DNA of 52,722 bases, taken from assembly GCA_017467815.1 (NCBI GenBank), contig JAFUKI010000046.1, positions 1 to 52,722 on the forward strand, given 5' to 3'. Of this stretch, positions 31,144 through 39,434 are shown in pieces. Every line of letters starts with the position of its first letter. Within the stretch, counting starts at the first letter, position 1. The notes under the pieces are model-generated. The model ran no database searches. It saw only the letters and a program-made list of their open reading frames with translations, and was not told where the DNA came from. The translations under genes were made by a program, and so were the position numbers. This stretch comes from Clostridia bacterium (GTDB lineage: Bacteria > Bacillota > Clostridia > Oscillospirales > CAG-272).

Positions 31144-33102
31144 TCAAAAACAGTTCAGTGCATCGGAGCCGGCACGTGCGTAAACGGGAATCAGGTCAAT
31201 AGGCGTTTCCCGTTCCACCCATCTGCCGCCTTCATGGGTTTCTTTTGTCCAGACATCCACCCAGCTGCATCCTTCGGGCAGATAGATCCGTGTGGTTTTT
31301 GCCCCCTCGTACAGCACAGGCGCTACGATCAGCTCACTGCCAAGCATATACTGTTCTCTGAGATCCCAGCAGTTTGCATCGTCCGGGAATTCGTAGAACA
31401 TAGCGCGGATGGCAGGGTCACCATACAGATGGGCTTCTTCCATAACATGACGAAGGTAGGGCTTGAGGGATTCACGGATATCCAGATATTTCTTCAGGAT
31501 TTCGTATACTTCGTCTCCATAGGACCACAGTTCGTTGGGTGCGCCTGCCCAGATACCGTCTTCTGCCGGATAGGAAGGTTCACGGCAACCGTGCATACGA
31601 AGTACGGGTGAGAATACGCCGAACTGGAACCAGCGGCACAGCAGTTCATGGAAACGGGGATCACTGATGTTTGCACCGTGGAATCCGCCGATATCCGTGG
31701 TAAACCAGGGCTGACCGGCAAGACCGACATTCATGGCAATGCAGATCTGGTCACGGAATGCTTCAAAGGTGGAAAATACGTCCCCGGACCAGAGCATGGC
31801 ACCGAATCGCTGGGAACCTGCCCATGCACAGCGGATGATGTTGAAGGGCGTGATACCTTCCTTCGCGATATTCTCACCGAACAATTTTGCATAGCAGAAG
31901 GGATAAATATTGGCAACAGCTTCTCCGGGACCTATCTTGAAACGCAGCATGTCTCTGGAAATCACATGGAAGTCCGGCTCTGCGGCATCGATGAAGTAGT
32001 TACGGATACCCCTGTCAAAATGACCGGGACGATGTTTTTCCCAGACCAGCTGACGGGCTTCGGGGTTGGTCATGTCCACAAAAGAGGTGGGGAAGTCGTA
32101 CTGACCGGCATCATCCCCCCGGTTCAGCATAACAAACAGTCCCTTTTCCTTGAATTCAAAGTAATTGTCCCCGCCGGATTCCATATTGGGCCAGAAGGAG
32201 GTCATGACACGGACACCCATTTCGGAGAGTTCCCTGATCATTGCATCCGGATCAGGCCACAGTTCCGGCAGAAAATCATAGGTACCCAGCTTGCCTGCAC
32301 CCCAGTAGTGGAAGTCGATGACGATGGTACCGAGTTTGAGTCCCCGTCTCTTATATTCTCTCGCCACTTCCAACACTTCTTCCTGGGTACGGTAACGGAG
32401 ACGGCTCTGAACCAGATCAAGGGCATATTCCGGGAATTCCGGTACCTTGCCCACCGCATCGGCATATTTGTGCAGAATCTCTCTTGGAGTGTTTCCGGTA
32501 CAGATCCAGTAGTCCATAGCCGGGGTAGAGTTGGCTTGGAATACAGTCAGATTTCTGCCGAGGTTGGCTTCGCCTACAGCGGGGTTGTTCCACAAAAAAC
32601 CGTATCCGTTACTGGAAAGCATAAAGGGAATACTTGCCTGGGTGTTCAACTGTGCCAGATCCAGCGTGGTGCCTTTCAGATTCAGCAGAGGATGCTGGTA
32701 TTCCCCCATACCGTACAGCCGTTCATCCGGATCGGTTTCAAAACGGACTTTCAATTTGGCATTCCCATTCATGTGGGCACACCATTCACGGCCGCGCTGT
32801 TCCGGAATCGGATGTTTCTGCACATATTCACGAAGCAGAACCTTTCCGCTTTTGTCTTTGAAAGTAAGATGTCCGGCTGCGGTACAGACAGCAGTAATGT
32901 TTCCGTTGGTGATGGAAGCAAGATCTTCTGCAATATGGATTTCCGCATCGGTTGAGGCAGGGGGAAGCAGTGCCCAGTCTTCATCTTTCGGCCAGGCGGT
33001 CAGAGTGGCTCTTACACGCAGTGCATCCTTGCCCCAGGGTTCGATCCGCAGTTCCTCTCTCCCATAGCGCCAGTATAATGCATTTTCATCATTTCTGAAC
33101 AT
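31144..33102 (-). CDS. GH31 family alpha-glycosidase
   Basis: A 652-residue GH31 enzyme. The N-terminal galactose-mutarotase-like domain (LYGMGEYQHPLLNLKG) precedes the barrel, with nucleophile D372 in NYFIDAAEPD and acid/base D441 in LWSGDVFSTFEAF. The block DFHYWGAGKLGTYDFLPELWPDP is that of alpha-xylosidase/alpha-glucosidase relatives (quoted in part). GDPAIRAMFYEFPDD and LGSELIVAPVL mark the C-terminal side. Without a signal peptide it should act on imported oligosaccharides. It is 24 bp from a sugar isomerase-like gene and 30 bp from the phosphoesterases. Confidence 0.92.
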   Translation of the reverse strand: MFRNDENALYWRYGREELRIEPWGKDALRVRATLTAWPKDEDWALLPPASTDAEIHIAEDLASITNGNITAVCTAAGHLTFKDKSGKVLLREYVQKHPIPEQRGREWCAHMNGNAKLKVRFETDPDERLYGMGEYQHPLLNLKGTTLDLAQLNTQASIPFMLSSNGYGFLWNNPAVGEANLGRNLTVFQANSTPAMDYWICTGNTPREILHKYADAVGKVPEFPEYALDLVQSRLRYRTQEEVLEVAREYKRRGLKLGTIVIDFHYWGAGKLGTYDFLPELWPDPDAMIRELSEMGVRVMTSFWPNMESGGDNYFEFKEKGLFVMLNRGDDAGQYDFPTSFVDMTNPEARQLVWEKHRPGHFDRGIRNYFIDAAEPDFHVISRDMLRFKIGPGEAVANIYPFCYAKLFGENIAKEGITPFNIIRCAWAGSQRFGAMLWSGDVFSTFEAFRDQICIAMNVGLAGQPWFTTDIGGFHGANISDPRFHELLCRWFQFGVFSPVLRMHGCREPSYPAEDGIWAGAPNELWSYGDEVYEILKKYLDIRESLKPYLRHVMEEAHLYGDPAIRAMFYEFPDDANCWDLREQYMLGSELIVAPVLYEGAKTTRIYLPEGCSWVDVWTKETHEGGRWVERETPIDLIPVYARAGSDALNCF

Positions 33103-33126
33103 CTGATGATCCTCCTTATTGTTTTC

Positions 33127-33984
33127 TCAGTTTTCGGCAATCGTTTTCTTCAGGAAATCAAAAGCGATCTGAATATCCTTTTCGGGCGTTTCACCCACTT
33201 CCCGCTCAATGGTCAGAAATCCCTTGTAGCCGATTTCTTCCAGTGCCTTCAGATAAGCGGCAAAATCCACACTGCCTGTACCCAGCGGCACTTCTTCGTA
33301 GATCTGCATATTCCGGATCTCTTCCGGGATCGGATGCAGTACGCCGTATACATATTCCGGATTCACATCCAGCAGCTTGTTGCCGTCCTTGGCGTGGGTA
33401 TGCACAATATATTTTTTCAGATTGTGTACTGCTTTTACCGGATCGTCCCCGGTGATCATGCGCAGGTTTGCCGGGTCCAGGTTGACCGCTACACCGGTGG
33501 AACCCAGATCGTCAAGGAATGCTTTCAGTACATCCGAGGTTTCCGGACCGGTTTCGACAGCAAAGTGAGCGTCCACACTGTCGGCGTACTTTGCCAGTTC
33601 GAAGCAGGCCTCCTGCATGATCTTGTATCTTTCTGCATTTTTGTCCGCGGGAATGACACCGATGTGGGTAGTTACGATATTCGTGTCCAGATCCAGAGCG
33701 AGATCAATAACACGCTTGGATCTTTCGATCAGTTCGGGGTTTTTATCCTTGTGCCAGAAGCCGACGCCGAAATCACCGCACAGGGCGGAAAATACCAGAC
33801 CGTTTCCGTGGACTTCTTTCTTCAGTTCCCTGCGGGCTTCGGTACTCAGGTTTTCGGGGGCATTTTCTCCCGTTGTAGCACACATCTGGATACCGTTGGC
33901 GCCCATCTCTGCGGCCTTCCGGATCGCTTCACTTCTGCTGCAGCGGAAACATTCCGGGATTACACCGATCGGAAAATTAAACAT
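33127..33984 (-). CDS. Sugar phosphate isomerase/epimerase-like TIM barrel
   Basis: A 285-residue AP-endonuclease-2-fold protein. Candidate metal ligands lie in VTTHIGVIP, FAVETGPE, NLDPANL, VHTHAKDG and a terminal TIEREVG. IGVIPECFR at the N-terminus is common in the hydroxypyruvate-isomerase/TIM-barrel epimerase group. It likely isomerises a keto sugar released by the glycosidases around it. CGAGGT precedes the ATG. It is 62 bp from the clan GH-A-like gene upstream. Confidence 0.85.
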   Translation of the reverse strand: MFNFPIGVIPECFRCSRSEAIRKAAEMGANGIQMCATTGENAPENLSTEARRELKKEVHGNGLVFSALCGDFGVGFWHKDKNPELIERSKRVIDLALDLDTNIVTTHIGVIPADKNAERYKIMQEACFELAKYADSVDAHFAVETGPETSDVLKAFLDDLGSTGVAVNLDPANLRMITGDDPVKAVHNLKKYIVHTHAKDGNKLLDVNPEYVYGVLHPIPEEIRNMQIYEEVPLGTGSVDFAAYLKALEEIGYKGFLTIEREVGETPEKDIQIAFDFLKKTIAEN

Positions 33985-34046
33985 AACTTATACCTCGTTT
34001 TCAGTAAACTATCATTGTGTTTTTGTCGGTTTTGTCTGCCTCGTTT

Positions 34047-36614
34047 TCAGAATTCTGCTTTGATCCAGTAATAGGTCTGCCAATCGGCTACCTCCATGGA
34101 GAGCACATTGCCGCAAACAGGCAGTTCCTTTTCCGTTTTACCGTCTGTCAGAACGGCTTTACGGATGTTACCGGCAAAGGAGGCGGTCAGTCTGCAGGGT
34201 TCGTCTGCCTTGAAATATACCGATCCATCGGGGGCAAAGGCATAGAATACATTGCATTCGTCACTGTCCGTCACCAGAGAGAAATCATCCTTCACGATAC
34301 GGCCCATTGCAATGCCTCTTGCGGCAGTGCCGTCTTTTTCATATACCATATAGGAATCTCCGACACCAAGTTCTTCGGGGACCCCAAAGGTCATAATACC
34401 TTCCGTTGTCCGGATCCTGTTGTCGCCGAGATAACAGTCGATCTCAATATCGGAAACCAGACGGATGAAATCCCGGAAGAACCTTCCCGCCGGCTTCATG
34501 GCGCCGTTGTTGTGTACACAGCATCCCAGCTTGTCGTCCCAGGCTTCGCCGTGATAAGTACCTTCTGCCTGCCACATGGCAAGCTGTTCCGTCCACTGCC
34601 AGGGCATAAATCCGGCGAGACCGGTACGGTATACACTGATCAGCGCATAACGGATATCGGACATCTGTGCCTGATCTCCTTCGGGGGTAAAGGGTCTGTC
34701 CATCCATGCTTCCTGGAAAAGCTGGGGACCGGTGAAGTTATCCCGTTTTAGCCGGGGTGTGTATGTCCAGTTTGTATGCAGGGTGAGATAATCCACAATA
34801 TCGTGGGGGGCATCGACCCCTTCATCCAGGAAGTTTTCATAGCCGCCTGCAGTAACGGGATGTTTTTCACCCAGACTGTGGATATAATCCCGCATTTCTT
34901 TGATCCAATAGGAAACAGGCTCCGCAAAACGGTAATAGGTGTCCGAGGTCAGCGCTGTGTGATGGTTTTCGTTGTAAATATCCCACATCATACCGGGCAC
35001 ATCCGTGTACCGCGGAATGATCAGATCCAGAAATTCCTTCTGTTTTTCAATTTTTTCTTCCAGACAGATGTAATCATGCACACCGCCCCATCCCCGTGGG
35101 TCACCCATTTCTTCCGGAATCAGAGTAAACAGGTCATAAGCGGTGATCATACGGTATTTCTGACACAGATATACGTGAGCGTCAAAAATACGGAGGTGTT
35201 TTTCGGAAGGCAGGTAGGAGTTACCGAAATCGCGGTATCTTTCCGGCACTTCCCCGTATTTCCGCATCAGAAAATCGTAGAACCATTTGGGATGGTGGTA
35301 ATGTACTCTGACATATTCGATACCGAAGTCCGCCATATCCTTCAGATCGGCGTTTAAGTGAGCGATGTCGGGATATACCCACATAGCACTGCCGGAATGG
35401 GAATCGTAGTAGTTGGTTCCCAGCAGGGTACCTTTTTTGCCGTTCTTGCTGAAGTATTCACCGTCACAGAAAACTTCTCTGCCCTGACGGATGACATCAT
35501 CCTTCCAGATAACAAAAGCATTCCCTGCTTTGCTCAGCAGCGTGTCGTTTTCATAAAGTTCCACATGAATATCATAATAGTCGGTGTCAAATACCGGATT
35601 TTCCCAGATGTAATGCCCGGTGATCTCCTCTCCCGGCTTTATGACATGGTGAATCTTTGTTTCGTAAACCGTTTCTTCGCCGGTCGTGATCCGTGCTTTT
35701 ACATAAACCGCTTTTTCGCAGGTGTCAAAGGAGTGGATGTGATATTCCATCACCGGTGTTTCCCCGTCCCTGTAGCAGGCATAGGAAGATTCAAAAAGAC
35801 CGAACATGAGCTTATTGCGGCAGAACGCCACCGCACTGTCCAGCAGGTTTGCAAAATACGGATTGTTCCTGTCAAGGAACGAATGCCCGGCATCGGAGGC
35901 GAACAGACAGACTCTGGCACCGGTTTCGTAGTTCTGGGAGAAGTTTACCGCCGTGGTGAGCTTCCGTCCGAATTCGTCATGACCGGATACCACCTCAAAG
36001 TTGCGCAGAACCTCATATCTTTCCGGATAACAGGTTCCGGCATAGGGCTGAGGTGTGCGGCGGCAACTGGTGGTATTCATTTTGGCAGATTCTCCGGACA
36101 GCGGCATATCCTGCCATACATCGGAGATACCGTGTGCAAAATCAGTGTCAAAACGGACTTTGGTGGGAGAAACATCCGCAACATAGGGCTTAATGCCGAT
36201 CCGGGCAATGGTCTGGGAGTATTTCTTCAGCACATCGTCGGAAATCTTGTCTTTGTCCCCGAAATAGTTTTTCTGTTTCTCGCCGGTTTTCGCTATTTCC
36301 TGCATCAGCATATTGCTTCCGCTGAAAATCAGGGAACCGCCGCGGGCAATATGGTCCTTGATCCGGTGGCAGTCCTGCATACCCAGCAGTTCGCTTTCCA
36401 GTACCACGAGAATATCAAAATGATCCTTGAACATGGCTTCATAGGAATACAGGAAGAAGCTGTTCACGATTTCCACATAGCAGGTATTTCTCAGATGATC
36501 GGCAACGTTTTGGTATAGCACATCATTCGTGGATTTTACCGGTCTGAAAACAGCAACCCGGAATTTGTCTTTGTTTTGTTTGAAATTTTTCAGAGATTCG
36601 CAAAAAGCTTTCAT
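34047..36614 (-). CDS. Clan GH-A-like glycosidase with GATase-like N-terminal domain
   Basis: An 855-residue multi-domain protein. Residues about 18-110 resemble the glutamine-amidotransferase-like (non-catalytic) domain of beta-galactosidase trimerisation type. About 280-375 are beta strands. About 395-700 form a TIM barrel in which E549 (WDIYNENHH) and E635 (LFQEAWMD) fit the acid/base and nucleophile of clan GH-A. The C-terminus is a small beta domain. The domain order, with GATase-like before the barrel, is the reverse of GH42. A beta-galactosidase, beta-mannosidase or related activity is possible. No signal peptide is seen. AGAGG precedes the ATG. Confidence 0.75.
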   Translation of the reverse strand: MKAFCESLKNFKQNKDKFRVAVFRPVKSTNDVLYQNVADHLRNTCYVEIVNSFFLYSYEAMFKDHFDILVVLESELLGMQDCHRIKDHIARGGSLIFSGSNMLMQEIAKTGEKQKNYFGDKDKISDDVLKKYSQTIARIGIKPYVADVSPTKVRFDTDFAHGISDVWQDMPLSGESAKMNTTSCRRTPQPYAGTCYPERYEVLRNFEVVSGHDEFGRKLTTAVNFSQNYETGARVCLFASDAGHSFLDRNNPYFANLLDSAVAFCRNKLMFGLFESSYACYRDGETPVMEYHIHSFDTCEKAVYVKARITTGEETVYETKIHHVIKPGEEITGHYIWENPVFDTDYYDIHVELYENDTLLSKAGNAFVIWKDDVIRQGREVFCDGEYFSKNGKKGTLLGTNYYDSHSGSAMWVYPDIAHLNADLKDMADFGIEYVRVHYHHPKWFYDFLMRKYGEVPERYRDFGNSYLPSEKHLRIFDAHVYLCQKYRMITAYDLFTLIPEEMGDPRGWGGVHDYICLEEKIEKQKEFLDLIIPRYTDVPGMMWDIYNENHHTALTSDTYYRFAEPVSYWIKEMRDYIHSLGEKHPVTAGGYENFLDEGVDAPHDIVDYLTLHTNWTYTPRLKRDNFTGPQLFQEAWMDRPFTPEGDQAQMSDIRYALISVYRTGLAGFMPWQWTEQLAMWQAEGTYHGEAWDDKLGCCVHNNGAMKPAGRFFRDFIRLVSDIEIDCYLGDNRIRTTEGIMTFGVPEELGVGDSYMVYEKDGTAARGIAMGRIVKDDFSLVTDSDECNVFYAFAPDGSVYFKADEPCRLTASFAGNIRKAVLTDGKTEKELPVCGNVLSMEVADWQTYYWIKAEF

Positions 36615-36757
36615 TTTTTACCTCTTTATCCTGTATAATTTAAATTGTTTTGTTTCCACCTGTTCTGCCTTGTCAGTCCACTGTAATTTTGTTGGTGATA
36701 TCGTATCGGGGATCCACACGCTCTCCTTGGCTGTAACACTGCCCGGCGTGATCCGGT

Positions 36758-39412
36758 TTATGACAAACGGAAACTCTGGATCCCAAACGGTGTCAGCTCG
36801 GATTCACTGACGCTTTCTTCCGTCACTTCTTCCAGTACATCCACGGGACAAACCGGCTTGTCGAAATGCAGTGTGGTGGTGTCTTCCACACCCAGATAAC
36901 GGGCGATATAACCCTTGCCGTCTTCCGCACCTTTCAGAGCGATCAGCGGTGCATTCTGCGGCAGGGTGAAGGGCATAAAGCTGCCTGTTTTTTCGGTATA
37001 TGTATTCTGTACACAGGGATAGACAGTGTTGATGGCAGCGCCTCTGCGGTAGGGTGTCAGATCGCGGTCGGGGGCGGCGGAAAGGGTGAAGCGGAAATGA
37101 TGTTCCGATTTGTCAATCGCTCCGGCAATGTCGAATGCGCTGGAGAGAATGGTCGGCGTACGCAGCAGGGGGATCATGACGCGCTTCTTCCAATCCACCA
37201 CCGGGGCATTCATGGTGCCGCGGCGCATCAGGATATCTTCCAGCTGATGGGCAGGTGTACCGTTGTTGCAGATCAGCACATTCACGCCGTCCAGTTCTGC
37301 GCATACATAATGCAGGGCAGGCCATTCATCCGCATGACCCTGTTCACCGCTGGGACCGGCTGTGTAGGCACGCTTGATCTTGCCCAGGGGGATTTCATAT
37401 TCCAGCTTGTCGTCTTTCGGATTCTGCGGCAGAACAACCTGGGTGGACAGCCGGAAATTCTCCGCATCGAATTTTACGGTAATGTCCACAAGCAGTTCCT
37501 CGGAATCTTCGGGAAGCTCGTATTTCACAGTCCAGTCCAGCATATTCACATGGAGATCCAGGCGGCTGTACTGAATTTTTACTTCCGCCCACTGTACGGT
37601 GTCCATTTTGTGGTAGGACATGGAACGCTCGAACACATCCGGCGGTACCATATTCCGTTCAATATCCATAGCGGTGTGGGCATATTCACAGTGACTGTCC
37701 AGACTGGGGTTCACTCGTGCCCAGATATTGCCCGCATCTCCGTTGAGTACGGGTACAAAGGTATCTTTGTCGGCGAGCATTTTGCCGGTATGCTTGTCCA
37801 GTACGGAATCAACGCAGCAGTTGCGGATAACCACACGCAGATGCTTGTTTTCCATGATGATTTCGTCCGGATCATTTTCGCAGAGAACTTCCGACTTCTT
37901 TTCGGGGATGTACTTGAATACCTGATACCCGAATGCCGGCAGATCGCCGTAGAATTCCACGACAGTCTGTTCGTATGTTGTATCCTTGGTGTGGCGGAAT
38001 CCGATCACATCCGTAAGCCGTCCGTCGGGATGGAGGATCTTGCCGCCGGCTTCGGATGCCTTTACGGAGACCACGCCCTGCAGACGGACATTTTTTACCG
38101 GGAATTCCAGGGGATTAAATACTACAAATGCAGTACCGTCTTCTGTGCCGGCGGTGTTCTTGCGGGAAATTTCCGCAATCGCCTTATTTGTGATCCGGTT
38201 GGCTTTCACGCACAGCTGACCGGCGATATCCATGATCTCATCGTACGCATCGTCACTGTGGGAAGCAGGAGCCGCATCGTGGAAATACAGGAATTCCAGC
38301 TGTCTCCACAGCCGTTCAATGGTTTTCCGGGGATAGGGAATCCCGAATTCTTTTTCCGCCGCCACAGAGAACCGTTCACAGGTCGTCAGTGCGGATTCGC
38401 ATTTGCGCAGCATCTGTTTCAGCTTGACACGGGAGAAATAACAGCCGGAGAATACGGGGTTTCCTTCCTGACGGGGATCAATTTCTTCTTCGGAAATCTC
38501 GCCCTTCTGGTACTGCTCAATGACAGCGGCTCTGTCCATTTTGAGAAAATCTTCCCATCCGATGGGGCAGATTTCAAATCCGGCATCCGCTGCGGTTTTT
38601 TTGATCAGATCGAAAGTATTGTCCCCAACGATTCCTTCTTCCGTACCAAGGATCAGCAGACCGTCTTCATCGGGATCCGTGCATTTTTCTTCCACCAGAC
38701 GCACCAATGCTCTGGCGTGATCTTCGGTGGTGATCTCCGGATCAATGATGTATCCGTTGTAACGGCAGGCCGGGCATCCGTTCCCTTTGCACAGGTCGCA
38801 TACCTTCTTGTAGCCGAAGCTGAACCAATAGTCAATAAACCAACCATAGGCGTTCTTCATTTCAATATTGCCGGAGGAAGTGGCGAGGGGGATGATGTCA
38901 CCGCTGATCCCTCTCCAGAAAGGCTTGGCATCCCGGAAGGCTCTGTCGTATTTGGATACGCCCTTGAAGCCGAGCCGGGTCAGCAGTGTGGGCAGACCGC
39001 CGGAAACACCGAAAGTATCCGGGAAGTCCGCAAATTCCGGTCTTACGCCGAATTCCTCCTTCAGCCAGCGCAGGGAATACAGATAATTCCGGATAATCAC
39101 TTCCCCTGTGGGCAGGTTGGTGTCGATAACGGATTCTCCGCCGCCTAAAATATGCAGTTTCCCTTCGGTGATCATATCGCGGATTTCTTCGTACTGATCG
39201 GGATTTCTTTCCAGATATTCTCTCAGGGAAATGGTCTGTTCCAGTTCATAACAGCCGCCCTTGCGGATGAAATCCAGACCGGATTCGATCTCCATTTCCT
39301 GAACATCCGTATAGGGAGCGATGGCATAACCGTGGTAGTGACCGTATTTATACCGGGGTCTGCGCCAGGTCAGATCCATGTGATGCTTATACATCAAATA
39401 TAATTTTCTCAT
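36758..39412 (-). CDS. GH38 alpha-mannosidase-like enzyme with Cys4 insertion
   Basis: An 884-residue GH38 family protein. It has HHMDLTW (H11, D13) for the zinc site, D132 in DFPDTFGVSGG as the nucleophile, and FHDAAPASHSDD at the place of the HHDAITGT block. Variations from FGHS to FGVS and from HHD to FHD suggest altered specificity. A zinc-ribbon-like CDLCKGNGCPACRYNG (C205, C208, C213, C216) is inserted in the catalytic domain. A long C-terminal beta region follows. It lies 22 bp downstream of a second GH38 gene, and the 143-bp gap after it (36615-36757) holds no gene or clear promoter. Cytosolic. Confidence 0.88.
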   Translation of the reverse strand: MRKLYLMYKHHMDLTWRRPRYKYGHYHGYAIAPYTDVQEMEIESGLDFIRKGGCYELEQTISLREYLERNPDQYEEIRDMITEGKLHILGGGESVIDTNLPTGEVIIRNYLYSLRWLKEEFGVRPEFADFPDTFGVSGGLPTLLTRLGFKGVSKYDRAFRDAKPFWRGISGDIIPLATSSGNIEMKNAYGWFIDYWFSFGYKKVCDLCKGNGCPACRYNGYIIDPEITTEDHARALVRLVEEKCTDPDEDGLLILGTEEGIVGDNTFDLIKKTAADAGFEICPIGWEDFLKMDRAAVIEQYQKGEISEEEIDPRQEGNPVFSGCYFSRVKLKQMLRKCESALTTCERFSVAAEKEFGIPYPRKTIERLWRQLEFLYFHDAAPASHSDDAYDEIMDIAGQLCVKANRITNKAIAEISRKNTAGTEDGTAFVVFNPLEFPVKNVRLQGVVSVKASEAGGKILHPDGRLTDVIGFRHTKDTTYEQTVVEFYGDLPAFGYQVFKYIPEKKSEVLCENDPDEIIMENKHLRVVIRNCCVDSVLDKHTGKMLADKDTFVPVLNGDAGNIWARVNPSLDSHCEYAHTAMDIERNMVPPDVFERSMSYHKMDTVQWAEVKIQYSRLDLHVNMLDWTVKYELPEDSEELLVDITVKFDAENFRLSTQVVLPQNPKDDKLEYEIPLGKIKRAYTAGPSGEQGHADEWPALHYVCAELDGVNVLICNNGTPAHQLEDILMRRGTMNAPVVDWKKRVMIPLLRTPTILSSAFDIAGAIDKSEHHFRFTLSAAPDRDLTPYRRGAAINTVYPCVQNTYTEKTGSFMPFTLPQNAPLIALKGAEDGKGYIARYLGVEDTTTLHFDKPVCPVDVLEEVTEESVSESELTPFGIQSFRLS

Positions 39413-39434
39413 TCTTTGCCCTCATTTATTATAA

